Shown piece after piece: positions 19,886-27,234 of a stretch of 64,000 bases of DNA. The number at the start of each line of letters is the position of its first letter. Within the stretch, counting starts at the first letter, position 1. The position numbers were made by a program, and so were the translations under genes. The stretch is from Planctomycetota bacterium (GTDB taxonomy: Bacteria; Planctomycetota; UBA1135; GCA-002686595), in the NCBI GenBank assembly GCA_947484275.1, contig CANKOY010000013.1:1-64000 (forward strand). The letters run 5' to 3'. The notes under the pieces are model-generated. The model ran no database searches. It saw only the letters and a list, made by a program, of their open reading frames with translations, and was not told the origin of the DNA.

Positions 19886-20638
19886 GTGAGCGCCGATTTC
19901 ACCGACCCGCGGCCAGCAAGCGACCCCTCGGTCGGCACCGCCCGGTCTGATTTCGAGGCGCCGGCCAAGGTCGCTGTTCAAGGGGATCCCCATGAGGTCG
20001 CCCCTGCCCTGCCCGCTCGCCACTGGGCATTCGACGGCCAATCCGGAATGTCCGCAGGCAACCTGCTGCGATCTGAGCCTTGGCCCGAGCCGAGTGTCCC
20101 CACTGCGCAGGCATCCGGGCGGGCAGCGCGACGCCATCCGACGCGTTGGCGCAAGCGTCTCGCCTGGGCCCAGGTGAGCGGACTGTGCCTCATCGCCTAC
20201 GTGGCCGTGTTCAACATCTCCGTGGTCCGCGGCAGTTCCATGTCGCCAGGGATCCACGATGGCGATCGCATCGTGGTCGATCACTTCGCGTACATGCTCG
20301 GCGACGTCCAGCGCGGCGATGTGGTCGTGTTGAAGTACCCGCTCGATCCTTCGCTCAACTACGTCAAGCGCATCATCGGCCTGCCGGGCGACGAAATCGA
20401 AATCGACCGCGGTCGCGTTTTGGTCAACGGAAAGGAGCTGGCGGAGCCCTACGTCGAAAGCCCGGACCCACTGCCGCGCACCCGCGTGCGAGTCCAGCCG
20501 GCGCACTACTTTGTGCTCGGCGACAATCGGCCGCGCTCGTCGGACAGCCGCGAATTTGGGCAGGTGCCCATGGACTACGTGCGCGGACGCGTGGAAGCTC
20601 GACTCTGGCCGCTATCGCGCATCGGCGCGATCCACTGA
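19886..20638 (+). CDS. lepB: Signal peptidase I
   Basis: 250 residues from GTG 19886. A non-conserved, Pro/Ala-rich cytoplasmic N-terminus of about 85 residues precedes a single membrane segment at about 93-112. The catalytic Ser is in RGSSMSPG (Ser 118) and the Lys general base in YVKRIIGLPGD (Lys 161); box E is GDNRPRSSDSREFG. These are the diagnostic motifs of bacterial leader peptidase, which removes signal peptides at the outer face of the inner membrane. One membrane segment rather than two is common outside enterobacteria. The start is uncertain: ATG 20048 would remove the first 54 residues and still keep the membrane segment. The SDR gene follows after 42 bp but has its own promoter-like box. 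Confidence 0.93.
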   Translation: MSADFTDPRPASDPSVGTARSDFEAPAKVAVQGDPHEVAPALPARHWAFDGQSGMSAGNLLRSEPWPEPSVPTAQASGRAARRHPTRWRKRLAWAQVSGLCLIAYVAVFNISVVRGSSMSPGIHDGDRIVVDHFAYMLGDVQRGDVVVLKYPLDPSLNYVKRIIGLPGDEIEIDRGRVLVNGKELAEPYVESPDPLPRTRVRVQPAHYFVLGDNRPRSSDSREFGQVPMDYVRGRVEARLWPLSRIGAIH

Positions 20639-20665
20639 GCGGTCGGGCGCTGGCAACCCGGCGCT

Positions 20666-20674
20666 TGCTACAGT
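20666..20674 (+). promoter_or_regulatory. Extended -10 box (TGC-TACAGT) 6 bases before the SDR ATG
   Basis: TGCTACAGT is followed by TCGTCC and ATG. It implies separate, leaderless transcription of the SDR gene despite the short gap after lepB. Confidence 0.5.
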
Positions 20675-20680
20675 TCGTCC

Positions 20681-21403
20681 ATGGCTCCCCATGTGGCATT
20701 GATCACCGGCAGCGCTCGCGGACTTGGACTTGCCTGTGCGCGAAGATTCGCATTGCGCGGCGACCTCGTACACGTGGTCTACCGCACAAGGAACGCTGAA
20801 ACCCCGGCACTCGAGCGTGAATTCGGACAGCGCGTCCATCAGGGAGATGCCACATCCGAGGTCGATCTCGCGCGCATCGTCGCCGACGTGCTGAGCCGAG
20901 ACGGTCGCGTGGATCACGCCGTCCACGCCGTGGGGGAGTTCAGTCCCGGTCCCCTTGCAGAATTTCTCCCCGCTGATTTTCGGCGCATGCTCAGCTCCAA
21001 TCTTGAGTCCGCGTTCCTGTTTGCCCGCGCGGTGTTGCCCGCCTTGCGCGAGCAACGCGGTCAACTGGTCTTCTTCGGCGCCGCTGGACTGGCGGGGCTG
21101 CGCGCGCGACGGGAGGCTGCGGTGTACATGGCGGCGAAATCTGGCTTGGTCGTGCTCGCCCGCAGTCTCGCGCTGGAGGAAGCGCCGTCCTGCGTGCGCG
21201 TCAACGTGGTCTCGCCTGGGATCGTCGGCCACCCGCACGCCCACGCGGACACTCACGAAAAGCTCGCCCAGGGAATGGTGCCTCTGGGTGGCGCCGCGAT
21301 CGTGCCAGAGGACGTTGCCGCGGCCGTCGCCTGGCTGTGCTCCGACGACGCGAAGCACATCACCGGCATCGATCTCGAAGTCGCCGGCGGCTTCGGCCTT
21401 TAG
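20681..21403 (+). CDS. SDR-family oxidoreductase, FabG-like, catalytic Ser not conserved
   Basis: 240 residues, the usual size of classical short-chain dehydrogenases. The nucleotide-binding motif TGSARGLG is at about residues 10-17, an NAG-equivalent region follows, and the YMAAK pair of the active site is at about residues 148-152. The catalytic Ser expected about 13 residues before the Tyr is missing: the segment reads FFGAAGLAG. The C-terminal substrate loop (VSPGIVGHPHAHAD) and ITGIDLEVAGGFGL are typical. A reductase related to FabG is the best general call; a role in fatty-acid elongation is not implied because no fab genes are nearby. It converges on the FAH-like gene with a 13-bp gap. 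Confidence 0.87.
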   Translation: MAPHVALITGSARGLGLACARRFALRGDLVHVVYRTRNAETPALEREFGQRVHQGDATSEVDLARIVADVLSRDGRVDHAVHAVGEFSPGPLAEFLPADFRRMLSSNLESAFLFARAVLPALREQRGQLVFFGAAGLAGLRARREAAVYMAAKSGLVVLARSLALEEAPSCVRVNVVSPGIVGHPHAHADTHEKLAQGMVPLGGAAIVPEDVAAAVAWLCSDDAKHITGIDLEVAGGFGL

Positions 21404-21416
21404 CGCGCGCCGAGCG

Positions 21417-22337
21417 TCAGGCTTGTCGCCGCAGTCTCGACCGGCCAGGTATCAAAGTCGACAGTTCGCCGATTCCGTCGATGGAGCAGTGAACTTCATC
21501 GCCCGCGGCGAGCACGCCGAGTGCAACGGCAGTCGGCACCAGGACTAGGTCGCCGGGATGCAAGATTGCCGCGCGCGACAGCGCAGTCACGGCCAGGGCG
21601 ACCTCCTCCCCAAATCGCGCACAGCACCGTGTCAGCGTGGGTTCGGAGTGATCCTCGCGGCGGCGCTGGGCGCGCACCACGAGGTCCCCAAGATCAAGGG
21701 CCGCGCGCGGCGTGAATGCTGGTCCGATCGTCAGCGTGCCCTCGGGTGAGTCGCCGAACCATGGCGAGCGCGGCCGCCCGTCCAAGGAGCGGCGCGTAAT
21801 GTCGCTGGCGGCCATGAATCCTGCTACGCAATCGAGTGCTTCCGCGAGTTCCAGTCCCCTTGCCCGCCGCGCAATCACTGCCGCGAGAAAAATCTCATGG
21901 AGCATCACGGATCCATCGGGATGTTCGCCATCTTCCGCATTTGGTCCGCGCAGCGTTGACCCGCTGGCCACCAACGATGCCGGCGATCTGTTGGTGAACC
22001 ACGGTCGGGAGTCGGTGGGGGCGTTTGCGACGAACAAATCGCGCGGCGAACGCGAAATGGCGAGGATTTTGCCGACCTGCCGCGGCTCCAGGGGCGTGAG
22101 GACCCGCTCAGGCTCCGGGACCTGCCGCCTGCGACTGAAGGTACTGGGATCCAGCACCCGCCCCAGGCCGCCGCCAGTGATCAGTTCGAGCAGATCCCCG
22201 CGGTGGGCTCGATCGAGGCCGTGCGAGAGGTCGTAGTGTCGGCCTTCCTGCTCCAGGATCAGGCAGGTGCCCGCGGAACTTGGGATTCGAAATACGCGCA
22301 CCGCGCGGCCTGCGCGGTTGGAGTCATCTGGAAGCAT
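21417..22337 (-). CDS. Divergent fumarylacetoacetate-hydrolase-fold protein
   Basis: 306 residues. The C-terminal two thirds match the FAH fold: LHEIFLAAVIARRARGL, then AEALDCVAGFMAASDITRR, then LTIGPAF and GDLVLVPTAVALGVL. In active family members the first of these segments carries an E-x-E metal site and a conserved Lys lies before the GP; here the second Glu is Phe and the Lys region reads DSPEGTL, so metal binding and catalysis may be altered. Family members cleave C-C bonds in acylpyruvates or decarboxylate related compounds; I would not assign a substrate. It overlaps nothing and starts 37 bp from the end of the squalene-cyclase-fold gene upstream on the same strand, so co-transcription is possible. 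Confidence 0.68.
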   Translation of the reverse strand: MLPDDSNRAGRAVRVFRIPSSAGTCLILEQEGRHYDLSHGLDRAHRGDLLELITGGGLGRVLDPSTFSRRRQVPEPERVLTPLEPRQVGKILAISRSPRDLFVANAPTDSRPWFTNRSPASLVASGSTLRGPNAEDGEHPDGSVMLHEIFLAAVIARRARGLELAEALDCVAGFMAASDITRRSLDGRPRSPWFGDSPEGTLTIGPAFTPRAALDLGDLVVRAQRRREDHSEPTLTRCCARFGEEVALAVTALSRAAILHPGDLVLVPTAVALGVLAAGDEVHCSIDGIGELSTLIPGRSRLRRQA

Positions 22338-22374
22338 ACGTGAGAGCAGAGTGCCTTGGGAACGCTCGCCTCGA

Positions 22375-24135
22375 TCAGCGCGGTCGCGCCGCGTCGAGCG
22401 TCAGGAGTGCATAGGCGGTGGCGACGATCGGGTTACCTTCGTACCAGCGCGGGCTGTTTCGATTGGTCCACGATCCGTCGGTTTTGTCCTGCATGGCCAG
22501 GAGTCTGCCGCAAAGCTCATTGCGCCAGGCGTGGGATTTGCCCGCGCCGTCGAGGATCACATCCTCGCCGAATACTTCGAGGGCGCGTGCCATGGTGTGG
22601 AAGTAGTAGAAAAGGCCCTGATAGGCGGCGGATGGATCTTCGCTCGCCATGAACCCGGGATTGATGTCGAGCGTGTAGTTCTCGCGGCACCACTTCCACG
22701 CGGACTGCACGCGAGGGTCCTGCTTGTCGAGTCCGGCGAACACGAAGCTCTTCAGCAGCGCGTAGGTCATCGACCCGTAAGAGCGTGGAATTTTCGTTCC
22801 GTCGGCCAGTTCGAAACCCGCCTTGGAATCCCCGGGCGCGTAGCCCGCGCCGCCGTCGTTGCCGCTGAGGATCACCACCTTGCCGTCGCGACCCTCGACG
22901 AGTTTCACGTCATTGGATTCCGAGCGATTCTGACAGCGCTGCAGGAAATTCAGGGCCTTGGCGTAGCTCGCGTCGCTTTGCTTCAGGCCCGAGGCGGAAA
23001 GTGCCTCGAGGGCCATTTGCAGGTTGGACAGGTCCGGTCGCTCGGTGCTGCCGTAGCCGATGCCACCGTAGTAGATGTCGCCTTCGCTATAGCCCTCGCC
23101 CTCGTCGGCCTGCAGCAATTGCAGATAAGCGCGCGCCTTCTCGATCACCGGGGCGTACTCGGCCTTGTTCGCGCGCACCAGAGCCATGATCGAGGCCGAA
23201 GTGCCGTAGTTGGCGAGCTTCCCGTCGTGAATCGAGCCGTCGGGACGTTGCAGGCTCACCAGCCAAGTGAGCCCGGAATCGATCGCGTGTTGCACTTCGG
23301 GCGGGCGAGGCTTGGGCACACATTGCAGGGCGCCGAGAGCGATTGCGCTGATGCCAGCGTCCGGCTTCTCCGGTTGTCCGAAGCGTCCGTCCGGTGCGAC
23401 ACTCGCCAGGAAGCGGCCACCTTCAACCAACGCCTTGTCCACGCGTCCGGAGTCCGCTGCCGTGAACTCCGGCAACTGCGCGATCTGCGCCGGAGTCGCC
23501 TGCTTCGCCGCCATTCGAATTGTTCGCTCGCAGCGCGAGAGTTCGACCAGCGCGCGTGCCGTCTCCACAGCGCTGCCCTCCTTCCCGTTCCACATTCCGT
23601 CCCGGTCACGTAGGGCCAGCAGTTCCAGCGCGCGCTTCGCTGCCGCTTCGGCTCCGTCGAGTGCCGCGGGCGGATCCCAACCTGGTCCCTCCAGTCCCGC
23701 GCCAGCCAGATTCTTCAAGGCTGACTTGAGTGCGCCGGAGGTGCTCGCATCCGCGAAGAGGGTCAGCGAAGCCGCCGCGAGCCGCGTCTGGGCCAGGCGC
23801 GCATCGCCCGCGGCTCCTTCGTCAGCAATGGAACCGTCCGCCGCTTGGCGTGACACGAGGAAGTCGAGGGCCTTGCGCACGAACGGTCCGTCGGCCGCGC
23901 GGTATTGATCGGGACACTGGGCCAGGGCGCGCAGGGCCCAGGCGGTGGCGCTGACGCCGCCGTAGGAGCCGGTGGTGAGATCCTGGCGCGAGCGCAGCCA
24001 GCGCACCCCGGCGCGGATGTCTTCGCCCAATTGGGGCGCTGCGGGTGCCTGGGGCGCTGCCGCGACCGTTTGGACGAGGCACAGCAGGATCAGGAATGAC
24101 AGAACGATGCCGCGGGCAAGCAAATGTCGGATCAT
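22375..24135 (-). CDS. Exported protein with prenyltransferase/squalene-cyclase-type repeats
   Basis: 586 residues from MIRHLLARGIVLSFLILL, giving a signal peptide that ends near VAAAPQ. The rest consists of alpha/alpha-barrel repeats with QW-like motifs such as SLQRPDGSIHD, SRQAADGSIAD and MQDKTDGSWTN. The catalytic DxDD of squalene-hopene cyclases is not seen, so this is the widespread exported, non-cyclase branch of the fold, of unknown function. The start is chosen for the signal peptide; an AGGA about 11 bases upstream may be a ribosome-binding site, and an overlapping TAGGAT could instead be a -10 box. The reading frame stays open upstream but runs into the divergent flavoprotein gene. 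Confidence 0.85.
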   Translation of the reverse strand: MIRHLLARGIVLSFLILLCLVQTVAAAPQAPAAPQLGEDIRAGVRWLRSRQDLTTGSYGGVSATAWALRALAQCPDQYRAADGPFVRKALDFLVSRQAADGSIADEGAAGDARLAQTRLAAASLTLFADASTSGALKSALKNLAGAGLEGPGWDPPAALDGAEAAAKRALELLALRDRDGMWNGKEGSAVETARALVELSRCERTIRMAAKQATPAQIAQLPEFTAADSGRVDKALVEGGRFLASVAPDGRFGQPEKPDAGISAIALGALQCVPKPRPPEVQHAIDSGLTWLVSLQRPDGSIHDGKLANYGTSASIMALVRANKAEYAPVIEKARAYLQLLQADEGEGYSEGDIYYGGIGYGSTERPDLSNLQMALEALSASGLKQSDASYAKALNFLQRCQNRSESNDVKLVEGRDGKVVILSGNDGGAGYAPGDSKAGFELADGTKIPRSYGSMTYALLKSFVFAGLDKQDPRVQSAWKWCRENYTLDINPGFMASEDPSAAYQGLFYYFHTMARALEVFGEDVILDGAGKSHAWRNELCGRLLAMQDKTDGSWTNRNSPRWYEGNPIVATAYALLTLDAARPR

Positions 24136-24307
24136 GAAGTCAAATATCCTACGCAGCACGGGCTCTGCACTCCATTGAAGCGAGAGGGGGAGCCAAAGGA
24201 CGTACGCGAATGCGGTGCCTAACGTTGGCCCTGGACCGGGGTTCATTGGGGGCGGGTGCAGGCAGCGTGGGGTTGCGCGCCGCGCGCAGCGATTCGATGC
24301 TGGGGCC

Positions 24308-24982
24308 ATGACACAGCCTTTGTCCCCGGCGCCGAGCATCCCGCTTAGGTTCCAGCGCTTCCCTGGCGCACAGATGCTCGAGCGGGCCAAGGCCTTTCGC
24401 GTCGAAATCGCTCAGCGGCGCAGCGTGCGCGAATTCAGTCCCGATCCGCTACCAGAGGGCCTGCTCGACGAATGCCTGCTGGCGGCAGGTAGCGCGCCAT
24501 CTGGGGCCAATCAGCAGCCTTGGACTTTCGTGGTCATCGAGGACCGCGAGGTGAAGCGCAAGATCCGCGCGGCAGCAGAGGAGGAAGAGCGCGCGTTCTA
24601 CGCCTCGCGCGCCAGCGCAGAGTGGCTGGCGGTTCTCGCGCCGCTGGGCACGGACTGGAACAAGCCGTTCCTTGAAACGGCGCCGGCCTTGATCGCCGTC
24701 TTCCGCCAAGCCTACGGGCTCGAGGGCGGCGAGAAGCGCGATCACTACTACACGCAGGAGTCGGTCGGCATCGCAGTGGGCTTTCTGCTGGCGGCGTTGC
24801 ACCACGCGGGACTCGCCACGTTGACACACACACCAAGCCCCATGGGGTTCTTGAACCAGATCCTCGGCCGGCCGGTGAACGAGAAACCGTTCGTCCTGAT
24901 CCCGGTCGGACTGCCCGCACCAAGTTGTCGCGTGCCAGACATTTCGCGCAAGTCCATCGGTGACATCAGGCGCCGGGTGTGA
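24308..24982 (+). CDS. Iodotyrosine-deiodinase-like flavoprotein of the nitroreductase superfamily
   Basis: 224 residues, the length of bacterial homologues of mammalian iodotyrosine deiodinase. FMN-binding start [13 protein letters not shown], then the [14 protein letters not shown] block, [39 protein letters not shown] and [16 protein letters not shown] all follow the deiodinase order closely. Deiodinases clamp the halotyrosine with a Glu-Tyr-Lys trio from the lid. Here the EEEE and the Lys of [11 protein letters not shown] are present, but the Tyr position reads Phe with a Tyr one residue later (RAFYASR). Reductive dehalogenation of halotyrosines is therefore plausible, and other aromatic substrates possible. 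It is divergent from the cyclase-fold gene and followed after 13 bp by a lipoprotein gene. Confidence 0.85.
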   Translation: MTQPLSPAPSIPLRFQRFPGAQMLERAKAFRVEIAQRRSVREFSPDPLPEGLLDECLLAAGSAPSGANQQPWTFVVIEDREVKRKIRAAAEEEERAFYASRASAEWLAVLAPLGTDWNKPFLETAPALIAVFRQAYGLEGGEKRDHYYTQESVGIAVGFLLAALHHAGLATLTHTPSPMGFLNQILGRPVNEKPFVLIPVGLPAPSCRVPDISRKSIGDIRRRV

Positions 24983-24995
24983 CGGGGGAGTTGCG

Positions 24996-25781
24996 TTGAG
25001 GTTGAGCTTCGCCTTGGTGATTGGCGCGCTGCTGTGCGCCTGCACGGCTCCGGGCGCTGGTCCGGACTCGCGCGAGTTGACGGTGATGTCCTGGAACCTG
25101 CTGCACGGGGCGGACGAATTCGGAAACCTGAATCTCGAGGCCAAGGGCGCATACCTTGCGCGCCAATGCTCGGACCTGGTTTCGTTGCAGGAGATCGATC
25201 GCAAGTGCGCACGCAGCGGCGCGGTGGACCAGCTGTCCGTGCTCGCGGACTTGACGGGGATGGAGCCGCAGTTCGGCTCGTTTATGGCTTACGACGGCGG
25301 GCATTACGGCATGGGAAGCCTGAGCGCGCTGCCGAGCCTGGGTTCGCGCGCCCTGGAGCTACCGCCGGGAGACGAACCGCGCGTGGCGTTGATTCGCGAG
25401 GTGCGCGTGCTCGAACACTCCATGTTGTTCGTCAACGTCCATTTCAACTGGATCGAGGACGACCGCGCCCGCTTCGCCCAGGCGCAGGCGCTGCTTCTGG
25501 CGCTCGAATCGCAAGAACTCCCGTGCATCATTGCAGGTGATTTCAACGATCGCCCGGGGAGTCGAACACTGGAGGCGTTCTACGCGTCAGGGTTCGTCCA
25601 CGTGGAGCCCGCGGGGCCCACATGGAACGCGCGCGCGCCGAGCAAGGACATCGACCACGTGCTGATTCGCTCGGGGCCCGACTTGAAGGTCGAGGCGCTC
25701 GGGGGCCGAATTCTCGACGGAGATTTGCTCTCCGATCACTGCGCCCTGGTCGTGCGCGTTCGGGTCAGCGATCGAGAATGA
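24996..25781 (+). CDS. Lipoprotein of the endonuclease/exonuclease/phosphatase family
   Basis: 261 residues from TTG 24996, which lies 5 bases after GGGGGAG and yields a textbook lipoprotein signal (RLSFALVIGALLCAC). The EEP fold motifs follow in order: MSWNLLHG, SLQEIDRKC, FVNVHFNW, AGDFNDRPG and a C-terminal SDHCALVV. These are the metal- and phosphate-binding residues of DNase I-like phosphodiesterases; substrates in the family range from DNA to phosphoinositides and sphingomyelin. Its last 17 bases overlap the end of the convergent ybjQ-like gene. It may be co-transcribed with the deiodinase-like gene 13 bp upstream. Confidence 0.87.
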   Translation: MRLSFALVIGALLCACTAPGAGPDSRELTVMSWNLLHGADEFGNLNLEAKGAYLARQCSDLVSLQEIDRKCARSGAVDQLSVLADLTGMEPQFGSFMAYDGGHYGMGSLSALPSLGSRALELPPGDEPRVALIREVRVLEHSMLFVNVHFNWIEDDRARFAQAQALLLALESQELPCIIAGDFNDRPGSRTLEAFYASGFVHVEPAGPTWNARAPSKDIDHVLIRSGPDLKVEALGGRILDGDLLSDHCALVVRVRVSDRE

Positions 25782-26082
25782 CCGCGGTTCCGTAGGCGAC
25801 AAACTCCGCGGATCCGGCGGAGATCTCGCTGGTAGCGAAGCGCATCCCGACGATCGCGTCCGCACCGCGGGCACGGGCCTCGGCCACCATGCGGTCGATC
25901 GATTGCTCGCGGCTCTCCGCTAGCAACTTCGTGTACTCCTCGATCTCGCCGCCCACCAGGCGTTTGAAGCTGGCGGAGATGTCGCGGCCAAGGTGGCGCG
26001 AGCGCACGGTGTTGCCGCGCACCAATCCGATCGTTTCGCGAATTCTGCGACCGGGAACTTCGTCGGTAGTGCACAGGATCAT
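25765..26082 (-). CDS. ybjQ: YbjQ-family (UPF0145) protein
   Basis: 105 residues, the standard length. Recognisable family features are the N-terminal MILCTTDEVPGRRI, GLVRGNTVRSRHLGRDI in the middle, and ARARGADAIVGMRF with EFVAYGTAVIL at the end. Members form homopentamers; some annotations call them heavy-metal-binding, without firm biochemical proof. The ATG overlaps the TGA of the anti-sigma gene (ATGA), so it is the last gene of the lpxB-sigma-anti-sigma-ybjQ operon. The 3' end overlaps the convergent EEP lipoprotein gene by 17 bases. Confidence 0.92.
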   Translation of the reverse strand: MILCTTDEVPGRRIRETIGLVRGNTVRSRHLGRDISASFKRLVGGEIEEYTKLLAESREQSIDRMVAEARARGADAIVGMRFATSEISAGSAEFVAYGTAVILDR

Positions 26083-26525
26083 CTCTCGATCTCCGTGTAC
26101 GGATCGAAGGGCAAGGTTCGAAGGCGCCCGCGCAGCGTCACGAGCAACAAGAGCAGCGCGCCGCCGCACAGGGCCCCGAGCAGGGCCTTCACGGGAACGG
26201 GCTGCTGGCTGGCCCAGATCTCGTAGGCGCCCCATCCGGCAAGCCCCGTGGCACCGATCGCCATGGCCATGAAGGCTGCGACCGTGGCGGTTTGCTGCAG
26301 AGGATCGCGGGCCAACTTCTTCCACTCGTGATCGATGGGCTCGGGCGCTGCCATGGAGCGCGCCAGGAGTCCCAGTCGCCGCAGGGAGACCACTTCCCGG
26401 CGCAGGTCCTCGCGCGCGGCCAGTTGTGCTTCGAATTCCGCGCGCGCGGTCGGGTCGAGCTCGCCGTCGACGTAGGCCATGGCCAACAATTCGTCGCGCG
26501 TGGGTTCTTGGACAGACGCGCTCAC
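26079..26525 (-). CDS. Membrane anti-sigma factor without zinc-finger cysteines
   Basis: 148 residues. The N-terminal about 60 residues have the LLAMAYVDGELDPTARAEFEAQL pattern of anti-sigma domains that clamp ECF sigma factors, but the HxxxCxxC zinc site is absent. Two hydrophobic segments follow at about residues 80-105 and 112-132, with a short cytoplasmic tail, so both termini are predicted to be inside and almost no external sensor domain exists. It overlaps the sigma gene upstream and the ybjQ-like gene downstream by ATGA junctions. The call rests on this position as much as on sequence. Confidence 0.82.
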   Translation of the reverse strand: MSASVQEPTRDELLAMAYVDGELDPTARAEFEAQLAAREDLRREVVSLRRLGLLARSMAAPEPIDHEWKKLARDPLQQTATVAAFMAMAIGATGLAGWGAYEIWASQQPVPVKALLGALCGGALLLLLVTLRGRLRTLPFDPYTEIER

Positions 26526-27223
26526 AGCTTGCCTCCAACCGGACCGCCGGTCGCGTCGGCGGCGAACTCCGGAAAGTCGTCGCCAAGGTAATTCGCCAGT
26601 TCATCGCGCAGCCGGCGGCGGGCGTGGAACAGGCGCGACATCACCGTGCCGATCGGGATGTCCAGGGCGGTGGCGATGGCCTGGTAGGAATGATCATTGA
26701 AATGCCGCAGCGAAAGAATTTCGCGGTCGCGGGCGGAGAGTTTCCGGAACGCGCGCCAGAAGGCCTGGGCGCGTTCATCGGATTCCATGCGCGCGGCCGG
26801 CGCCGCGGCGTCCTCGTCCGCCAACTCCCACTCGCCCGAGCCCTCGCGCGACTCGTCGTTGAATCCCGGCGTTAGGGAGCGCTTGGCAATCTTCCCGTGG
26901 CGTCGAAGCCAGGAGTAACAGGTGTTGCGCAGGATGCGGTGGAACCACGGCAGGAAGGGCTCCCCGTCGCGGAACGTTGCCCGCGCGCGATAGGTCTTGA
27001 GGAATGCCTCCTGGGACAACTCCATGGCGTCGTCCCGGGACCCCACCAGGCCGTGGGCCACATGGAAGGCGCGTGAACGCAGTGCCTCGACCAGGCGGTC
27101 GAATGCTTCTCGGTCTCCGTTCTTCACCAGGATCATCAAGCGGGTCGCCTCGGTTTGCATCGGGTCGGCGGCGTACTCCGTTTCAGCCCTCTTGTTCAAA
27201 GGGATTTCTGGCCGGGGATCCAT
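26522..27223 (-). CDS. ECF-type RNA polymerase sigma factor
   Basis: 233 residues from MDPRPEIPLN; ATG 27161 is an alternative that removes 21 residues. Region 2 is seen in DREAFDRLVEALRSRAF and DAMELSQEAFLKTYRA with the WFHRILRNTCYSWLRR helix; a linker of about 35 acidic residues precedes region 4, LSARDREILSLRHFNDHSYQ, then IPIGTVMSRLFHARRRLRDEL. There is no region 1 or 3, which defines the ECF group. Its stop overlaps the anti-sigma start. It begins 11 bp after lpxB, so lipid A synthesis and this sigma factor are probably on one transcript, which is unusual and suggests envelope-linked control. Confidence 0.94.
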   Translation of the reverse strand: MDPRPEIPLNKRAETEYAADPMQTEATRLMILVKNGDREAFDRLVEALRSRAFHVAHGLVGSRDDAMELSQEAFLKTYRARATFRDGEPFLPWFHRILRNTCYSWLRRHGKIAKRSLTPGFNDESREGSGEWELADEDAAAPAARMESDERAQAFWRAFRKLSARDREILSLRHFNDHSYQAIATALDIPIGTVMSRLFHARRRLRDELANYLGDDFPEFAADATGGPVGGKL

Positions 27224-27234
27224 GGGGATGGCGC

